Below, piece by piece: positions 26,670-34,662 of a stretch of DNA of 64,000 nucleotides. The stretch's first letter is position 1. Every line of letters begins with the position of its first letter. The stretch is from Patescibacteria group bacterium (GTDB lineage: Bacteria > Patescibacteriota > Gracilibacteria > UBA1369), in contig CAUJCM010000004.1 of NCBI GenBank assembly GCA_963169655.1, forward strand, positions 1-64,000, written 5' to 3'. Both the position numbers and the translations under genes were made by a program. The notes beneath the pieces are model-generated. The model was not told the origin of the DNA and did no database searches. It saw only the letters and a program-made list of their open reading frames with translations.

Positions 26670-27875
26670 ATGATTAAAAAAAATAAAATTAATTCTGTAC
26701 TGGAAAATATTTCTCAAAAAATTGGTAAAATTAAAGATCAATCAAATACTATTAAAACCAGGAATATTTCTGAAAAAAAATTAAAAACTGAAAATAATAA
26801 ATTTATTTTAGAACTTTCCCCTTTAAATATTTTAAAAAATACTTTTGTTGTTATTGCAGCTTTTTTATTGTTATTTTTAGTTTTTAGGATCTTGGATATT
26901 TTAATTTTATTTTTCTTAGCTTTTTTTATTGCTGCTGGACTAAATCCATTAATTAATTATTTTCAAGTTAAAAAAATTCCGAGACTTGTAAGTGTACTTT
27001 TGGTTTATTTTGTTATTTTAGCTTTAATAACTGTTTTTATTTCTTTTTTACTTCCTTTAATTGCACAACAAATTTTAGGCTTGATTGGTGCTATTAATAA
27101 ATTAGTAGGTAAGCTATCTACTTCAAATGGTCTAGATTTACCTTTCGCTAAAAACTTTGAACCATATTTAGATAAGATCTACCAAGCAGTTGATATTAAA
27201 GTTATTGCTATGCAAATTCAAAATTCTTTACAATTAATTTCTTCTCAACTTTTAAATCTTGGTGGTAATATTTGGTATATTTTAATGCAATTAACGAATG
27301 GGCTATTCAACTTTATTTTGATGTTAATTTTGGTGTTTTTCATGACTTTTGAAGAAAAAGTTGTTGAAAATTTTATTATAAGTACTGCTCCAATTAGTTA
27401 TGAAAATTATTTAAAAGATAAGCTGAAATTGATACAGTTAAAGATTGGAGATTGGATTAGAGGACAGTTTTTGGTTTCTTTAATTGCAACAGTTATTTCT
27501 TTTATTGGACTTGCTATTGCTGGCGTTAATTATGCTTTACTTATTTCTGTAATAACTGGGATTTGTATGGTTATTCCTATGTTTGGACGCTTAGTTGCTG
27601 CGATTTTAATTATCCCAATTGTTTTAAGTCAATCGGTTGCTTTAACCATATTTGTTTTAATTTATTATTTTATAATTTCTAACTTAGAAAATAATATTTT
27701 AGTTCCATTGATTATGAATAAAGCGGTAGGATTAAATCCGTTAACTATAATTTTTGCTTTGCTTGTTGGGTTTCAATTATTTGGATTTATTGGACTTATT
27801 TTAGCAGTACCTGTTGCTACTATATTAGAAATCTTTTTAAAGGATTTAATTATTAAATTTAAATCTATAGATTAA
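26670..27875 (+). CDS. AI-2E family transporter (UPF0118)
   Basis: Integral membrane permease of the AI-2E/TqsA family; members export signalling molecules or exchange ions, and the substrate cannot be read from sequence. The 401-residue protein has a cytosolic N-terminus (about 1-50), then seven to eight membrane segments in the family pattern: paired helices near 55-95, a central soluble helical part (about 130-200), FNFILMLILVFFMTFEE, IRGQFLVSLIATVISFIGL and the C-terminal box NPLTIIFALLVGFQLFG-x-IGLILAVP. It follows the pilin gene by 2 bp and its stop abuts the convergent gene's stop. Confidence 0.9.
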   Translation: MIKKNKINSVLENISQKIGKIKDQSNTIKTRNISEKKLKTENNKFILELSPLNILKNTFVVIAAFLLLFLVFRILDILILFFLAFFIAAGLNPLINYFQVKKIPRLVSVLLVYFVILALITVFISFLLPLIAQQILGLIGAINKLVGKLSTSNGLDLPFAKNFEPYLDKIYQAVDIKVIAMQIQNSLQLISSQLLNLGGNIWYILMQLTNGLFNFILMLILVFFMTFEEKVVENFIISTAPISYENYLKDKLKLIQLKIGDWIRGQFLVSLIATVISFIGLAIAGVNYALLISVITGICMVIPMFGRLVAAILIIPIVLSQSVALTIFVLIYYFIISNLENNILVPLIMNKAVGLNPLTIIFALLVGFQLFGFIGLILAVPVATILEIFLKDLIIKFKSID

Positions 27876-28460
27876 TTAGTTATTTATTTCTTCAATAAAT
27901 AACAGTGTGATTATTGGAGTACAAAGTCCAATTAAAAGTCCAAGTATCATATAAATATATGTAGTGTTTAATCTTGCTTGTGTAAATAATGGTTGAATGT
28001 CTGCATTAACTAAAAAATTGGATTTTAAGTTATAAGAAAAAATTCTCTGGTTTAATTGATTTAAAAATACTTTTTCTATTTTTTGAGCATCTTCTTTTGT
28101 TAAAGTATTATAATTTACTATAATATTATTTTTTTCTTGTCTTTTTGCTTGTAATTCAATGTTGATTTTACTTTTATTTCTTATATTTTCTTGAAAAGAA
28201 AGATCTTTTATCCATCCTTGTATGCTTTCTGTCATGTGGTCGGCAGTTTGTACAGATTCATAAGGATTTTCATTGAAACTCTTATTTTTAATTGCTATTG
28301 AAAGGAAAATAGATGATTTAAATTTAGCATTATTATTTTTTTTGAATCCAAAATAAAAGCCAATACTTCCACAAATTAAAGTGGCTATAATTATTAATAT
28401 TATATTTTTTTTGAAAACATTTTGGATATTGATTAAAGGGCTTTTTGAAATTGTTGCCAT
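27876..28460 (-). CDS. Wzz-like polysaccharide co-polymerase
   Basis: A 194-residue protein with two membrane segments (about 18-36 and 167-187) enclosing an extracytoplasmic helical domain, the topology of Wzz/chain-length determinant and capsule co-polymerase proteins that set polysaccharide length. The second segment follows a proline-containing stretch (QPLFTQARLN), similar to the family's Pro-rich junction. No tyrosine kinase domain is attached. It overlaps the 3' end of the upstream GT4 gene by 28 bp, supporting a joint role in surface glycan synthesis. Confidence 0.65.
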   Translation of the reverse strand: MATISKSPLINIQNVFKKNIILIIIATLICGSIGFYFGFKKNNNAKFKSSIFLSIAIKNKSFNENPYESVQTADHMTESIQGWIKDLSFQENIRNKSKINIELQAKRQEKNNIIVNYNTLTKEDAQKIEKVFLNQLNQRIFSYNLKSNFLVNADIQPLFTQARLNTTYIYMILGLLIGLCTPIITLLFIEEINN

Positions 28461-29548
28461 TTTTGTTCTATAAAATTAATAAATTGTTGATTAAAAATAT
28501 TTACATTAAATTTTTCTGCTTGCTTTTGAATTATTTCTGTCTCAAAACTAAGAGTTAAAAATTTTTCGATAGCTTCATTTAATGATTGTATATCTTGTTT
28601 GTCAAATAATACCCCCGTTTGATTGTCTATTACTGTTTCTAAGGCTCCTCCTTGCCCATAAGCGATGACTGGTGTTCCACTAGCCATTGTTTCAATTGGA
28701 ATTATGCCAAAATCCTCTTTTTGAGGGAAAATTAAGGCTTTTGCTTCGCTATACAATAATTTCAATTGATCGTCTGGAACAAAACCGAGAAATTCGATAT
28801 TGCTATTTGCTTTTCTTTTTAATTGTTCAAATTGATTACCGGTTCCTATTATTTTAATCGGTAATTTATTTTGATTGAAAGTTTCTACAATTAGGTCAAA
28901 TTTTTTATAGGCTGTGAGGCGTCCAACAGCAAGAAAATAATCTTTTTTTTCTTTTGAATAAAAATTTTTAGTATTAATAAATGGATAAATAACTTTGCTT
29001 TCTCGTCTGTAAAATTTTTGGATTCTTTTTTGAATGTATTTGGAATTAGCTATGAAATGATCTACTCTATCGGCTGATAATCTGTCCCAAATACGTATTT
29101 TATGTATTAAAGGTTTGGCAATTAATTTCAGAATTTTAGACATTGAATACTCTTTAAAATATTGCTGATGATTTTCCCAAGCATATCTCATTGGAGAATG
29201 GCAATAACAAATATGTAAGGTATTGGGATTAAGTATTAAACCTTTTGCACATGAATGTGAGCTGGAAATAACTATATCATAATCATTTAGATCTAGATTT
29301 TCAAAAACTCTTGGCATAAAAGGGAGATAGAATTGATGATGTGTTTTAGCTAGAGGAAGGTTTTGTAGGAAGGAGGTGTGGACAATAGCCTTATCAAAAT
29401 TTTTAACTTTTTGAGGATTATATATACTTGTGTAAATTGGTGCATTTGGAAAAAGTTGATGTAGACCAAGTATAACTTTTTCGGCACCACCTTGAACTGT
29501 TAACCAATCACAGACAATTGCTATTTTTGCTTTTTTTAATGTTTTCAA
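28433..29548 (-). CDS. GT4-family glycosyltransferase
   Basis: Retaining glycosyltransferase of the GT-B fold, 371 residues. The N-terminal IAIVCDWLTVQGGAEKVI has the acceptor-side Gly-rich loop; CYCHSPMRYAWE and FIANSKYIQKRI are typical inter-strand motifs. The C-terminal half has FLAVGRLTAYKKFDL and the donor-binding E-x7-E motif in FPQKEDFGIIPIETMASGTPVIAYGQGG. It precedes the Wzz-like gene with overlap and lies 55 bp downstream of the prsW gene. Probable role: building a lipid-linked surface polysaccharide. Confidence 0.93.
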   Translation of the reverse strand: MKTLKKAKIAIVCDWLTVQGGAEKVILGLHQLFPNAPIYTSIYNPQKVKNFDKAIVHTSFLQNLPLAKTHHQFYLPFMPRVFENLDLNDYDIVISSSHSCAKGLILNPNTLHICYCHSPMRYAWENHQQYFKEYSMSKILKLIAKPLIHKIRIWDRLSADRVDHFIANSKYIQKRIQKFYRRESKVIYPFINTKNFYSKEKKDYFLAVGRLTAYKKFDLIVETFNQNKLPIKIIGTGNQFEQLKRKANSNIEFLGFVPDDQLKLLYSEAKALIFPQKEDFGIIPIETMASGTPVIAYGQGGALETVIDNQTGVLFDKQDIQSLNEAIEKFLTLSFETEIIQKQAEKFNVNIFNQQFINFIEQKWQQFQKAL

Positions 29549-29603
29549 ATTGTCATTTAAATTTTTGAACTTAGTTTAAATGACTTAAATTAAAAGTTCA
29601 AAC

Positions 29604-30677
29604 CTATTGTCGTATTTTATCTGGGAAGATTTTACTTAAAATTTGTTTATAAGGGTTATTACTTTCCATTTTATCTAATGCCTTAGCTTTAAATAACTTC
29701 ACAACTTGATTATTGGGATCGCGTTTTAAAAGTCTTTCACAGATATGCAATACATCAACATATTTACCTTGACTAAACCACATACCCATTAATTCAATTA
29801 CTACTTCTTCATCTGACTTGGCCATTGCTGTTGCTCCCCTATCATGCAAACCTTCCACTAATATTAATTTTCCTGCTCTATTTTTTAAAACTTTTCGTAG
29901 TATGCCATAACTTGCAAGAATAAATAATGCGGCGCCAATTAAAAATAAGGCATTATTAGTATATCCATTCATTTCTAGTAAGAAATCATAAGTTGCATGC
30001 AATATAATAGCGATGAACAAACCTTTTAGGATGGTAGCTTCTTGATAAGCTTGGAATTTGGAAATATTTAATAATCTCCCAAGAAATCTTGAAAAATAAA
30101 GTTTTTTTCCTTCTTTGAATGATTGCTCTACAATACTTATTGAAAATTTTCCAATTCCATAATAATAACCAAAAAACCCAGAAAAGACTAAATGACCACA
30201 TATTGTAAATATAGATCTAAACGCAAAAGCAACTATAAAAGCTTCTAGGCCTAATTGTGTTCCAATATTATAAAAATAGAAAATATTTTCTGCAAAAGCA
30301 AAACCTAGGGCTGAAATCAGACTTAGGTTAATTGAATCATTGATAGTTTGTACTAATAAATATTTAGAATCAAAATAACGAAGTAACCACTGTTTGACTA
30401 ATTCTTCACTTAATCCAACCCAACTATATAAAATAATAAATTGTAAAATTGGATTTGAAATTGCTGCATTTGCTTTTTGAATAAAATCGAAATCTGGAAA
30501 TATTGAAAAAAGGTGATGGATTATGAAAATAGGAATTACTGCAATTGAACCACTAAGAAAGATTAAAATTTGTACTCTTCTGTTCTTAGTCTTATTAAAT
30601 AAAACTGTAAGCCAAATAATGGCTGGTGTGAGAGCCAAGCCACCATACAAAAGATATAATGGTTCAAAACTTGGCAT
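29604..30677 (-). CDS. prsW: PrsW-family intramembrane metalloprotease
   Basis: A 357-residue polytopic membrane protein. The PrsW family of glutamic/metallo-type proteases is recognised by EELVK (91-95), the FAFAEN motif (E130, N131), a conserved His in CGHLVFSG (about 162) and HATYDF (about 228-233), each within or next to a membrane helix. In Bacillus PrsW cuts the membrane anti-sigma factor RsiW. The C-terminal 70 residues are soluble and helical, resembling a single TPR-like pair (SQGKYVDVLHICERLLKRDPNNQ). It is the last gene of the rsbW-STAS-prsW run, which suggests a stress-signalling role. Confidence 0.85.
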   Translation of the reverse strand: MPSFEPLYLLYGGLALTPAIIWLTVLFNKTKNRRVQILIFLSGSIAVIPIFIIHHLFSIFPDFDFIQKANAAISNPILQFIILYSWVGLSEELVKQWLLRYFDSKYLLVQTINDSINLSLISALGFAFAENIFYFYNIGTQLGLEAFIVAFAFRSIFTICGHLVFSGFFGYYYGIGKFSISIVEQSFKEGKKLYFSRFLGRLLNISKFQAYQEATILKGLFIAIILHATYDFLLEMNGYTNNALFLIGAALFILASYGILRKVLKNRAGKLILVEGLHDRGATAMAKSDEEVVIELMGMWFSQGKYVDVLHICERLLKRDPNNQVVKLFKAKALDKMESNNPYKQILSKIFPDKIRQ

Positions 30678-30686
30678 AAATATATA

Positions 30687-31058
30687 TTAAGAGGCTAATG
30701 CTAATTTTGCTTCGTCTACTGTTGAGAAAAATTCAATTAACTGTGTTAAACCGACAACTTCAAGAATATCAAATACATTAGGTTTGATTGCTGCAACTAC
30801 TAATTTACCTCCACCTTCACTTACTTTACTATACCAATCAGTTAAATAGCCAATGGCTTTACTATTCATATATTCTAGATTTTCAAAGTTTAATAAAAGG
30901 TTTAATGATTTAGGGTTTTGTTCAATTAGTTCATAAATTAATTTTGCTTTTTCATCTACATTGGTTTCATCTAGTTGACCACTAAAAGTTGCTAATTTTA
31001 CTAATTTATCTCCATTATTTAAAGCTAGATCTTCAATTGTGATATTTATGTCAGTCAT
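30687..31058 (-). CDS. STAS-domain anti-sigma-factor antagonist
   Basis: SpoIIAA/RsbV-like switch protein, 123 residues. The core reads LLLNFENLEYMNSKAIGYL, where NSKAIG corresponds to the DSSGLG box carrying the phosphorylated Ser. KLVVAAIKPNVFDILEVVGL is the conserved second half. It lies 21 bp downstream of the anti-sigma kinase gene and 9 bp before prsW. In the family, the unphosphorylated form binds and inhibits the kinase; the PP2C-type phosphatase at 34655-35812 is the likely reactivating enzyme. Confidence 0.9.
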   Translation of the reverse strand: MTDINITIEDLALNNGDKLVKLATFSGQLDETNVDEKAKLIYELIEQNPKSLNLLLNFENLEYMNSKAIGYLTDWYSKVSEGGGKLVVAAIKPNVFDILEVVGLTQLIEFFSTVDEAKLALAS

Positions 31059-31079
31059 ATTTTATAATTTATTTATATT

Positions 31080-31613
31080 TTAATTTAATATTATATGAGT
31101 TGGATTATTATTCAAATTAATATTTTTTTGGAATATTGGATCATTTAGGAATTTTTTTACTCTAACTCTAACTCCCCCATTTTCTAAGTTAGAAAATTCT
31201 AATTCATCTGTCCACTCAGCTACTATCTTTGGTAGTCCTCTTCCTCGAATTAAGCCGTTTAATAGTTTTTGATCTTTTCTTTCTTCAACTAATTTCATAA
31301 TTTCTTCGGCTTTTAACTGTTTAGGTCCTGTTCCTGAATCTTCAACTATTATTTGAATGTATTCGCTTTTTATACTTTGAAAAATAATTTTAATACTTTC
31401 TCCTTGCCTTGACCCATGTTCGATTGCATTATTACATAATTCGTCAACAATGGATTGAAACCTATAAGCCCATTGTTCACTGAAATCAGTCATATTTTTT
31501 ATTAAATTTAAAGTAAAATCCCTTATTCCAGACATAAAATATGCTTGAGTAGGCATTACAATAGTTATTTCGGTTATTTGTTCTTTATTTTTTTCTTCTG
31601 AATTGTTCTCCAT
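31080..31613 (-). CDS. RsbW/SpoIIAB-like anti-sigma kinase
   Basis: GHKL-type ATPase, 177 residues. The N-box is VDELCNNAIEHGSRQG, the G1 box is VEDSGTGP, and LIRGRGLPKIVAEWTDELEF is the G2/lid region followed by a last strand. Such proteins bind a sigma factor or another partner and phosphorylate the STAS antagonist on Ser. The N-terminal FTLNLIKNMTDF helix matches the family dimer helix. The last 20 or so residues are an Asn-rich tail. The target sigma factor is not evident; no RpoF/SigB-like gene is in the window. Confidence 0.88.
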   Translation of the reverse strand: MENNSEEKNKEQITEITIVMPTQAYFMSGIRDFTLNLIKNMTDFSEQWAYRFQSIVDELCNNAIEHGSRQGESIKIIFQSIKSEYIQIIVEDSGTGPKQLKAEEIMKLVEERKDQKLLNGLIRGRGLPKIVAEWTDELEFSNLENGGVRVRVKKFLNDPIFQKNINLNNNPTHIILN

Positions 31614-31733
31614 ATAGCTACTAAAAATATGGTTGTTTTCTAAGATTTAATCTAATTATATTAACATCTTTTTAAATTTAAGTCAAAAGTGATGATAATT
31701 AAAATAATATTTAGCTTGATTTTAAGACATAAA

Positions 31734-31739
31734 TATAAT
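31734..31739 (+). promoter_or_regulatory. -10 box of the rpsB promoter
   Basis: TATAAT at 31734-31739 would start transcription near 31746, giving a leader of about 98 nt that contains the stem-loop described at 31762-31830. The matching -35 (TTAGCT at 17 bp) is weak. Confidence 0.45.
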
Positions 31740-31761
31740 AAATTTTCATTGTTTTATTTCA

Positions 31762-31830
31762 AGTTTACTTTTGATCGAGCTATCCTCTATTAGTGTACTA
31801 ATAGTTACGTTCGAACAGAAAAAGTAAATT
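31762..31830 (+). ncRNA. Candidate structured leader of rpsB
   Basis: Three nested helices stack into one long hairpin. The outer helix pairs 31762-31772 with 31820-31830 (11 pairs, one G-U, core TTTACTTTT/AAAAGTAAA). The middle helix CGAGC (31776-31780) pairs with GTTCG (31809-31813). The apical helix CTATTAG (31787-31793) pairs with CTAATAG (31798-31804) around a TGTA loop. Internal loops are GAT/AACAGA and TATCCT/TTAC. It ends six bases before an AAGGA ribosome binding site (31836-31840). Autoregulatory leaders recognised by S2 are known in other bacteria, so S2 binding is a reasonable guess. Confidence 0.55.
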
Positions 31831-31843
31831 AACCCCAAGGATT

Positions 31844-32536
31844 ATGTCAAACACAAGCATTAAAGAGATGATGAATGCTGCTATGCATTTTGGTCATCAA
31901 ACACAAAGGTGGAATCCAAAGATGAAACCTTATTTATATGGTTCCAAAAATGGAATTCATATTTTTGATTTAGAAAAAACAGCTATTTGTCTAGATCAAG
32001 CTATGGAGTTTTTGAAACTTTCAGCAGCTCAAGGTAAGTTTATAATGTTAGCAAGTACTAAGCCACAAGCTTCCGGCTTGATTATTGATGCAGCACAAGC
32101 AACTAAAATGCCTTATGTTGTTTATAAATGGATGCCTGGATTACTAACTAATTTTTCTACAATTAAAAAGAGAGTTAAGTATTTTAATGATTTATTAGAA
32201 CAAGAGCAAAGTGGAGAATTAGAAAAATATACTAAAAAAGAGATTGCAAAGATCAAAAAAGAATTAGCAAAATTACAAGATGCTTTTGGTGGAATAAGAG
32301 AAATGGACAGATTGCCATCTGTAGTTTTTGTAGCTGATGTTGTAAGAGATCAAATTATTGTGAAAGAAGCTAATAAAATGAATATTCCTGTTGTTGCAAT
32401 TGTTGATTCAAATGCGGATCCTGATGGTGTTAATTATCCAATTCCTGCTAATGATGATGCTTTAGCTTCATTAAGCTTTGTGATAACTAAAGTTAAAGAA
32501 GCTATTTTATCTTCAAAACAAAATAATAAAAAATAG
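31844..32536 (+). CDS. rpsB: Ribosomal protein uS2
   Basis: Small-subunit protein uS2, 230 residues, with the N-terminal MNAAMHFGHQTQRWNPKMKPYLYG, IHIFDLEKT, KWMPGLLTNF and the C-terminal VVAIVDSNADPDGVNYPIPANDDA. It is one of the few genes here with a visible Shine-Dalgarno sequence (AAGGA). Normally tsf follows directly; here a 338-residue membrane protein gene lies between them. Confidence 0.98.
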   Translation: MSNTSIKEMMNAAMHFGHQTQRWNPKMKPYLYGSKNGIHIFDLEKTAICLDQAMEFLKLSAAQGKFIMLASTKPQASGLIIDAAQATKMPYVVYKWMPGLLTNFSTIKKRVKYFNDLLEQEQSGELEKYTKKEIAKIKKELAKLQDAFGGIREMDRLPSVVFVADVVRDQIIVKEANKMNIPVVAIVDSNADPDGVNYPIPANDDALASLSFVITKVKEAILSSKQNNKK

Positions 32537-32554
32537 AGCTTAACCCTTGTTAAT

Positions 32555-33571
32555 ATGCAAAATTTAAATAGTGATGGAGGCCAGAATGATAGTCAAGTTA
32601 CTGCTGATAATTCTGTTACTCAATCTCAAAGTCAAGGTTCAACAGATGGTGTTACATCTAATCAAGAATTACAGAATGATTCTGTGCAAGGTGGAGAAAT
32701 AAGCCAGAATATTGCTGGACAAGCTACTGCTCAAGTTCAAAATGTTGCTGGTCAAGCACAGGAAGTTGGACAACAAGTTGTTTCACAAGCTAAGGATATT
32801 GCTGGGCAAGCTACTACGCAAGTTCAAAACGTTGCTGGTCAAGCACAGGAAATTGGACAACAAGCTGTTTCACAAGCTAAAGATATTGCTGGACAAGCTA
32901 CTGCTCAAGTTCAAAATGTTGCTGGTCAAGTACAAGATTTAGGACAGGCTGGAATTGACAAAGTTGCTCAAACTGTAAATAGATTCACCGGACAAGTTCA
33001 AGATCCTAATCAACCTCCTGTATCAAAAGAAGAAAAGATTTATGGCGGTATGGCTTATTTGCCATTTGTTTCTATTATTTCGATTATAATGAAACCTGAT
33101 AGTGCTTTTGTGCGACTTCATTCTAAACAAGGCACTGTTTTATCTTTGTTATTTTTCTTTTCAGGAATATTAGCTGCTTTTGTAACTTTGTTTGGCTTAT
33201 TTGGTCAAATTTTAGCAGTTATTATTGGTTTTGTTCCTTTATTTTGTATGGTTGTTGGTGGTTATTCAATTTTTATGGCTCTTACAGGTTATTGGTGGAA
33301 AATACCTGTAATAAGTCAGGTTGCTGATTTGATACCAATTGAATTTTTAGCTAAAACTTCAAAAGAAAATATTACTGGTCAAGTTGGAGTTGCTAAAGAG
33401 GATTATGATGAGAGATCTGAAGCTATTAAACAGGATAATTTACAAAATCAAGCTCCACAGGCTCAGTCAGTGCCTGGTCATACTACTGAGACTCAAGAAA
33501 ATAATGTACAAAATGTGAACTCCGTTCAATCTAATAATGTACGGACACCTGATAATACTAATCAAAATTAA
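32555..33571 (+). CDS. Repeat-bearing TIC20/DUF4870-like membrane protein
   Basis: A 338-residue protein of unknown function inserted between rpsB and tsf. Residues 1-50 are polar, Gln/Ser/Asn-rich. Residues 52-145 hold 29-residue repeats (IAGQATAQVQNVAGQAQE as core) that look like an amphipathic or coiled helix. KIYGGMAYLPFVSII starts a domain with three to four membrane segments (about 166-265) in the TIC20/DUF4870 style (VRLHSKQGTVLSLLF). A Gln/Asn-rich tail ends the protein. The topology suggests both ends are cytosolic. No enzyme motif is seen. Confidence 0.7.
   Translation: MQNLNSDGGQNDSQVTADNSVTQSQSQGSTDGVTSNQELQNDSVQGGEISQNIAGQATAQVQNVAGQAQEVGQQVVSQAKDIAGQATTQVQNVAGQAQEIGQQAVSQAKDIAGQATAQVQNVAGQVQDLGQAGIDKVAQTVNRFTGQVQDPNQPPVSKEEKIYGGMAYLPFVSIISIIMKPDSAFVRLHSKQGTVLSLLFFFSGILAAFVTLFGLFGQILAVIIGFVPLFCMVVGGYSIFMALTGYWWKIPVISQVADLIPIEFLAKTSKENITGQVGVAKEDYDERSEAIKQDNLQNQAPQAQSVPGHTTETQENNVQNVNSVQSNNVRTPDNTNQN
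32708..32950 (+). repeat. Tandem 87-bp coding repeats
   Basis: Two full units (32708-32794 and 32795-32881) and a partial third (from 32882) are nearly identical at the DNA level and encode 29-residue repeats inside the membrane protein gene. High DNA identity means recent duplication or ongoing homogenisation, and makes copy number likely to vary between strains. Confidence 0.85.
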
Positions 33572-33616
33572 GGTTATTAAATTTATTTAGATTTTTATAT
33601 TGTTAATTAGAAAAAT

Positions 33617-34204
33617 ATGAATGTTTCTTTAGAAGATGTTAAAAAATTAAGGGAAGCTACTGGTGCTTCTATGATGGCTTGTAAAAAGTCGTTAGAGGAA
33701 AATAATGGAGATTATGAAAAAGCTTTTGATGCTTTAAGAATGAGAGGTGAGGCAAAAGCTGCTGAGAAATCAGATAGAACTACTGGTGAAGGAGTTGTAA
33801 TTTCTTATATTCATACTAATAAGAAAGTTGGATCATTGATTCAATTAGCGTGTGAAACTGATTTTGTTGCAAAAAATGAAAAATTTATTGAATTAGCTAC
33901 AGATTTAGCTATGCAAATAGTTGCTTCTAGTCCAGTTGCTATTAATCCTGAAGATATTGACGATGAATTTATTGTTAAAGAAAAAGAAATTTGGCGTGAA
34001 CAATTAGTTAATGAAGGAAAACCTGCAGATAAAATTGATATGATTTTGGAAAATAAAGAAAAAAAGTCTAGAGAGGAATTTTCTTTGATGAAGCAATCTT
34101 TTGTTAAGGATCCGGAGAAAACTGTTGAGGAATTAATTAAAGAAAATATTAATAAATTAGGTGAAAATATTAAAGTTATTAGATTTGTGAAATATGAAAT
34201 TTAA
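33617..34204 (+). CDS. tsf: Elongation factor Ts
   Basis: Nucleotide exchange factor for EF-Tu, 195 residues. The N-terminal UBA-like domain is VKKLREATGASMMACKKSLEENNGDYEKA, followed by KKVGSLIQLACETDFVAKNEKF and DLAMQIVASSP. At 195 residues it is the short bacterial form with one core subdomain. It ends before a clear terminator, closing the rpsB operon. Confidence 0.97.
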   Translation: MNVSLEDVKKLREATGASMMACKKSLEENNGDYEKAFDALRMRGEAKAAEKSDRTTGEGVVISYIHTNKKVGSLIQLACETDFVAKNEKFIELATDLAMQIVASSPVAINPEDIDDEFIVKEKEIWREQLVNEGKPADKIDMILENKEKKSREEFSLMKQSFVKDPEKTVEELIKENINKLGENIKVIRFVKYEI

Positions 34205-34224
34205 TTTAGGTTAAATTTATTGAT

Positions 34225-34250
34225 GACCCCGCTATGGGGTCTTTTTTTTT
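34225..34250 (+). terminator. Rho-independent terminator after tsf
   Basis: GACCCC (34225-34230), loop GCTAT, GGGGTC (34236-34241), then nine T. It is the strongest terminator in the window. Confidence 0.93.
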
Positions 34251-34277
34251 GTTTAAAAATGTGATAGAATTACAAGA

Positions 34278-34283
34278 TATAAT
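34278..34283 (+). promoter_or_regulatory. -10 box before the second STAS gene
   Basis: TATAAT 16 bp before the ATG at 34300, directly after the tsf terminator. It gives the STAS-PP2C pair its own start, with a leader of about ten bases and no Shine-Dalgarno sequence. Confidence 0.5.
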
Positions 34284-34299
34284 TTAATTAAATAAAAAT

Positions 34300-34662
34300 A
34301 TGGAAGAGGGAAATTTAGAAATTTTAGTTGATAATTCTGATTCACGATTTTTACATATTTCTTTAAAAGGAGATTTTGATTCTTATGGTATTAAAGAAAA
34401 GGGAAAGGAATTAACTACTTTGGTTGATAATTTAAAGGAAATGATTTTATTGTTAGATTTATCTGAATTAAATTTTATTAATAGCCAAGGAATTGGACAA
34501 TTACTTAAATTTAGGGAAGGTTTAAGTGAAAAAGGTCAAAAATTAATTATTGTAAATGCAAAGAAAAATGTATTAGACGTTTTAAATGCTATAGGTATTT
34601 TTGAAACGGTCACTTATTTCCAAACTCTCCCTTCATTTTTTAAAAGTTTAGATAATGCTTAG
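34300..34662 (+). CDS. STAS-domain anti-sigma-factor antagonist (second copy)
   Basis: A 120-residue SpoIIAA/RsbV-like protein with LLLDLSELNFINSQGIGQLL, where NSQGIG is the phospho-Ser box, and KLIIVNAKKNVLDVLNAIGIF. It overlaps the PP2C phosphatase gene by 8 bp, so it is the direct partner or substrate of that enzyme. It differs clearly from the copy at 30687-31058, so the two probably have distinct roles, one as switch for the kinase and the other perhaps as phosphatase input. Confidence 0.9.
   Translation: MEEGNLEILVDNSDSRFLHISLKGDFDSYGIKEKGKELTTLVDNLKEMILLLDLSELNFINSQGIGQLLKFREGLSEKGQKLIIVNAKKNVLDVLNAIGIFETVTYFQTLPSFFKSLDNA

Noticed and set aside
32712-32942. Repeat-rich frame in the 87-bp repeats
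   Set aside because: It is a shifted frame of the repeat region; no start signal, and fully inside the real gene.
32708-32950. CRISPR array
   Set aside because: Direct repeats are 87 bp, in frame and without unique spacers, so they are coding repeats.
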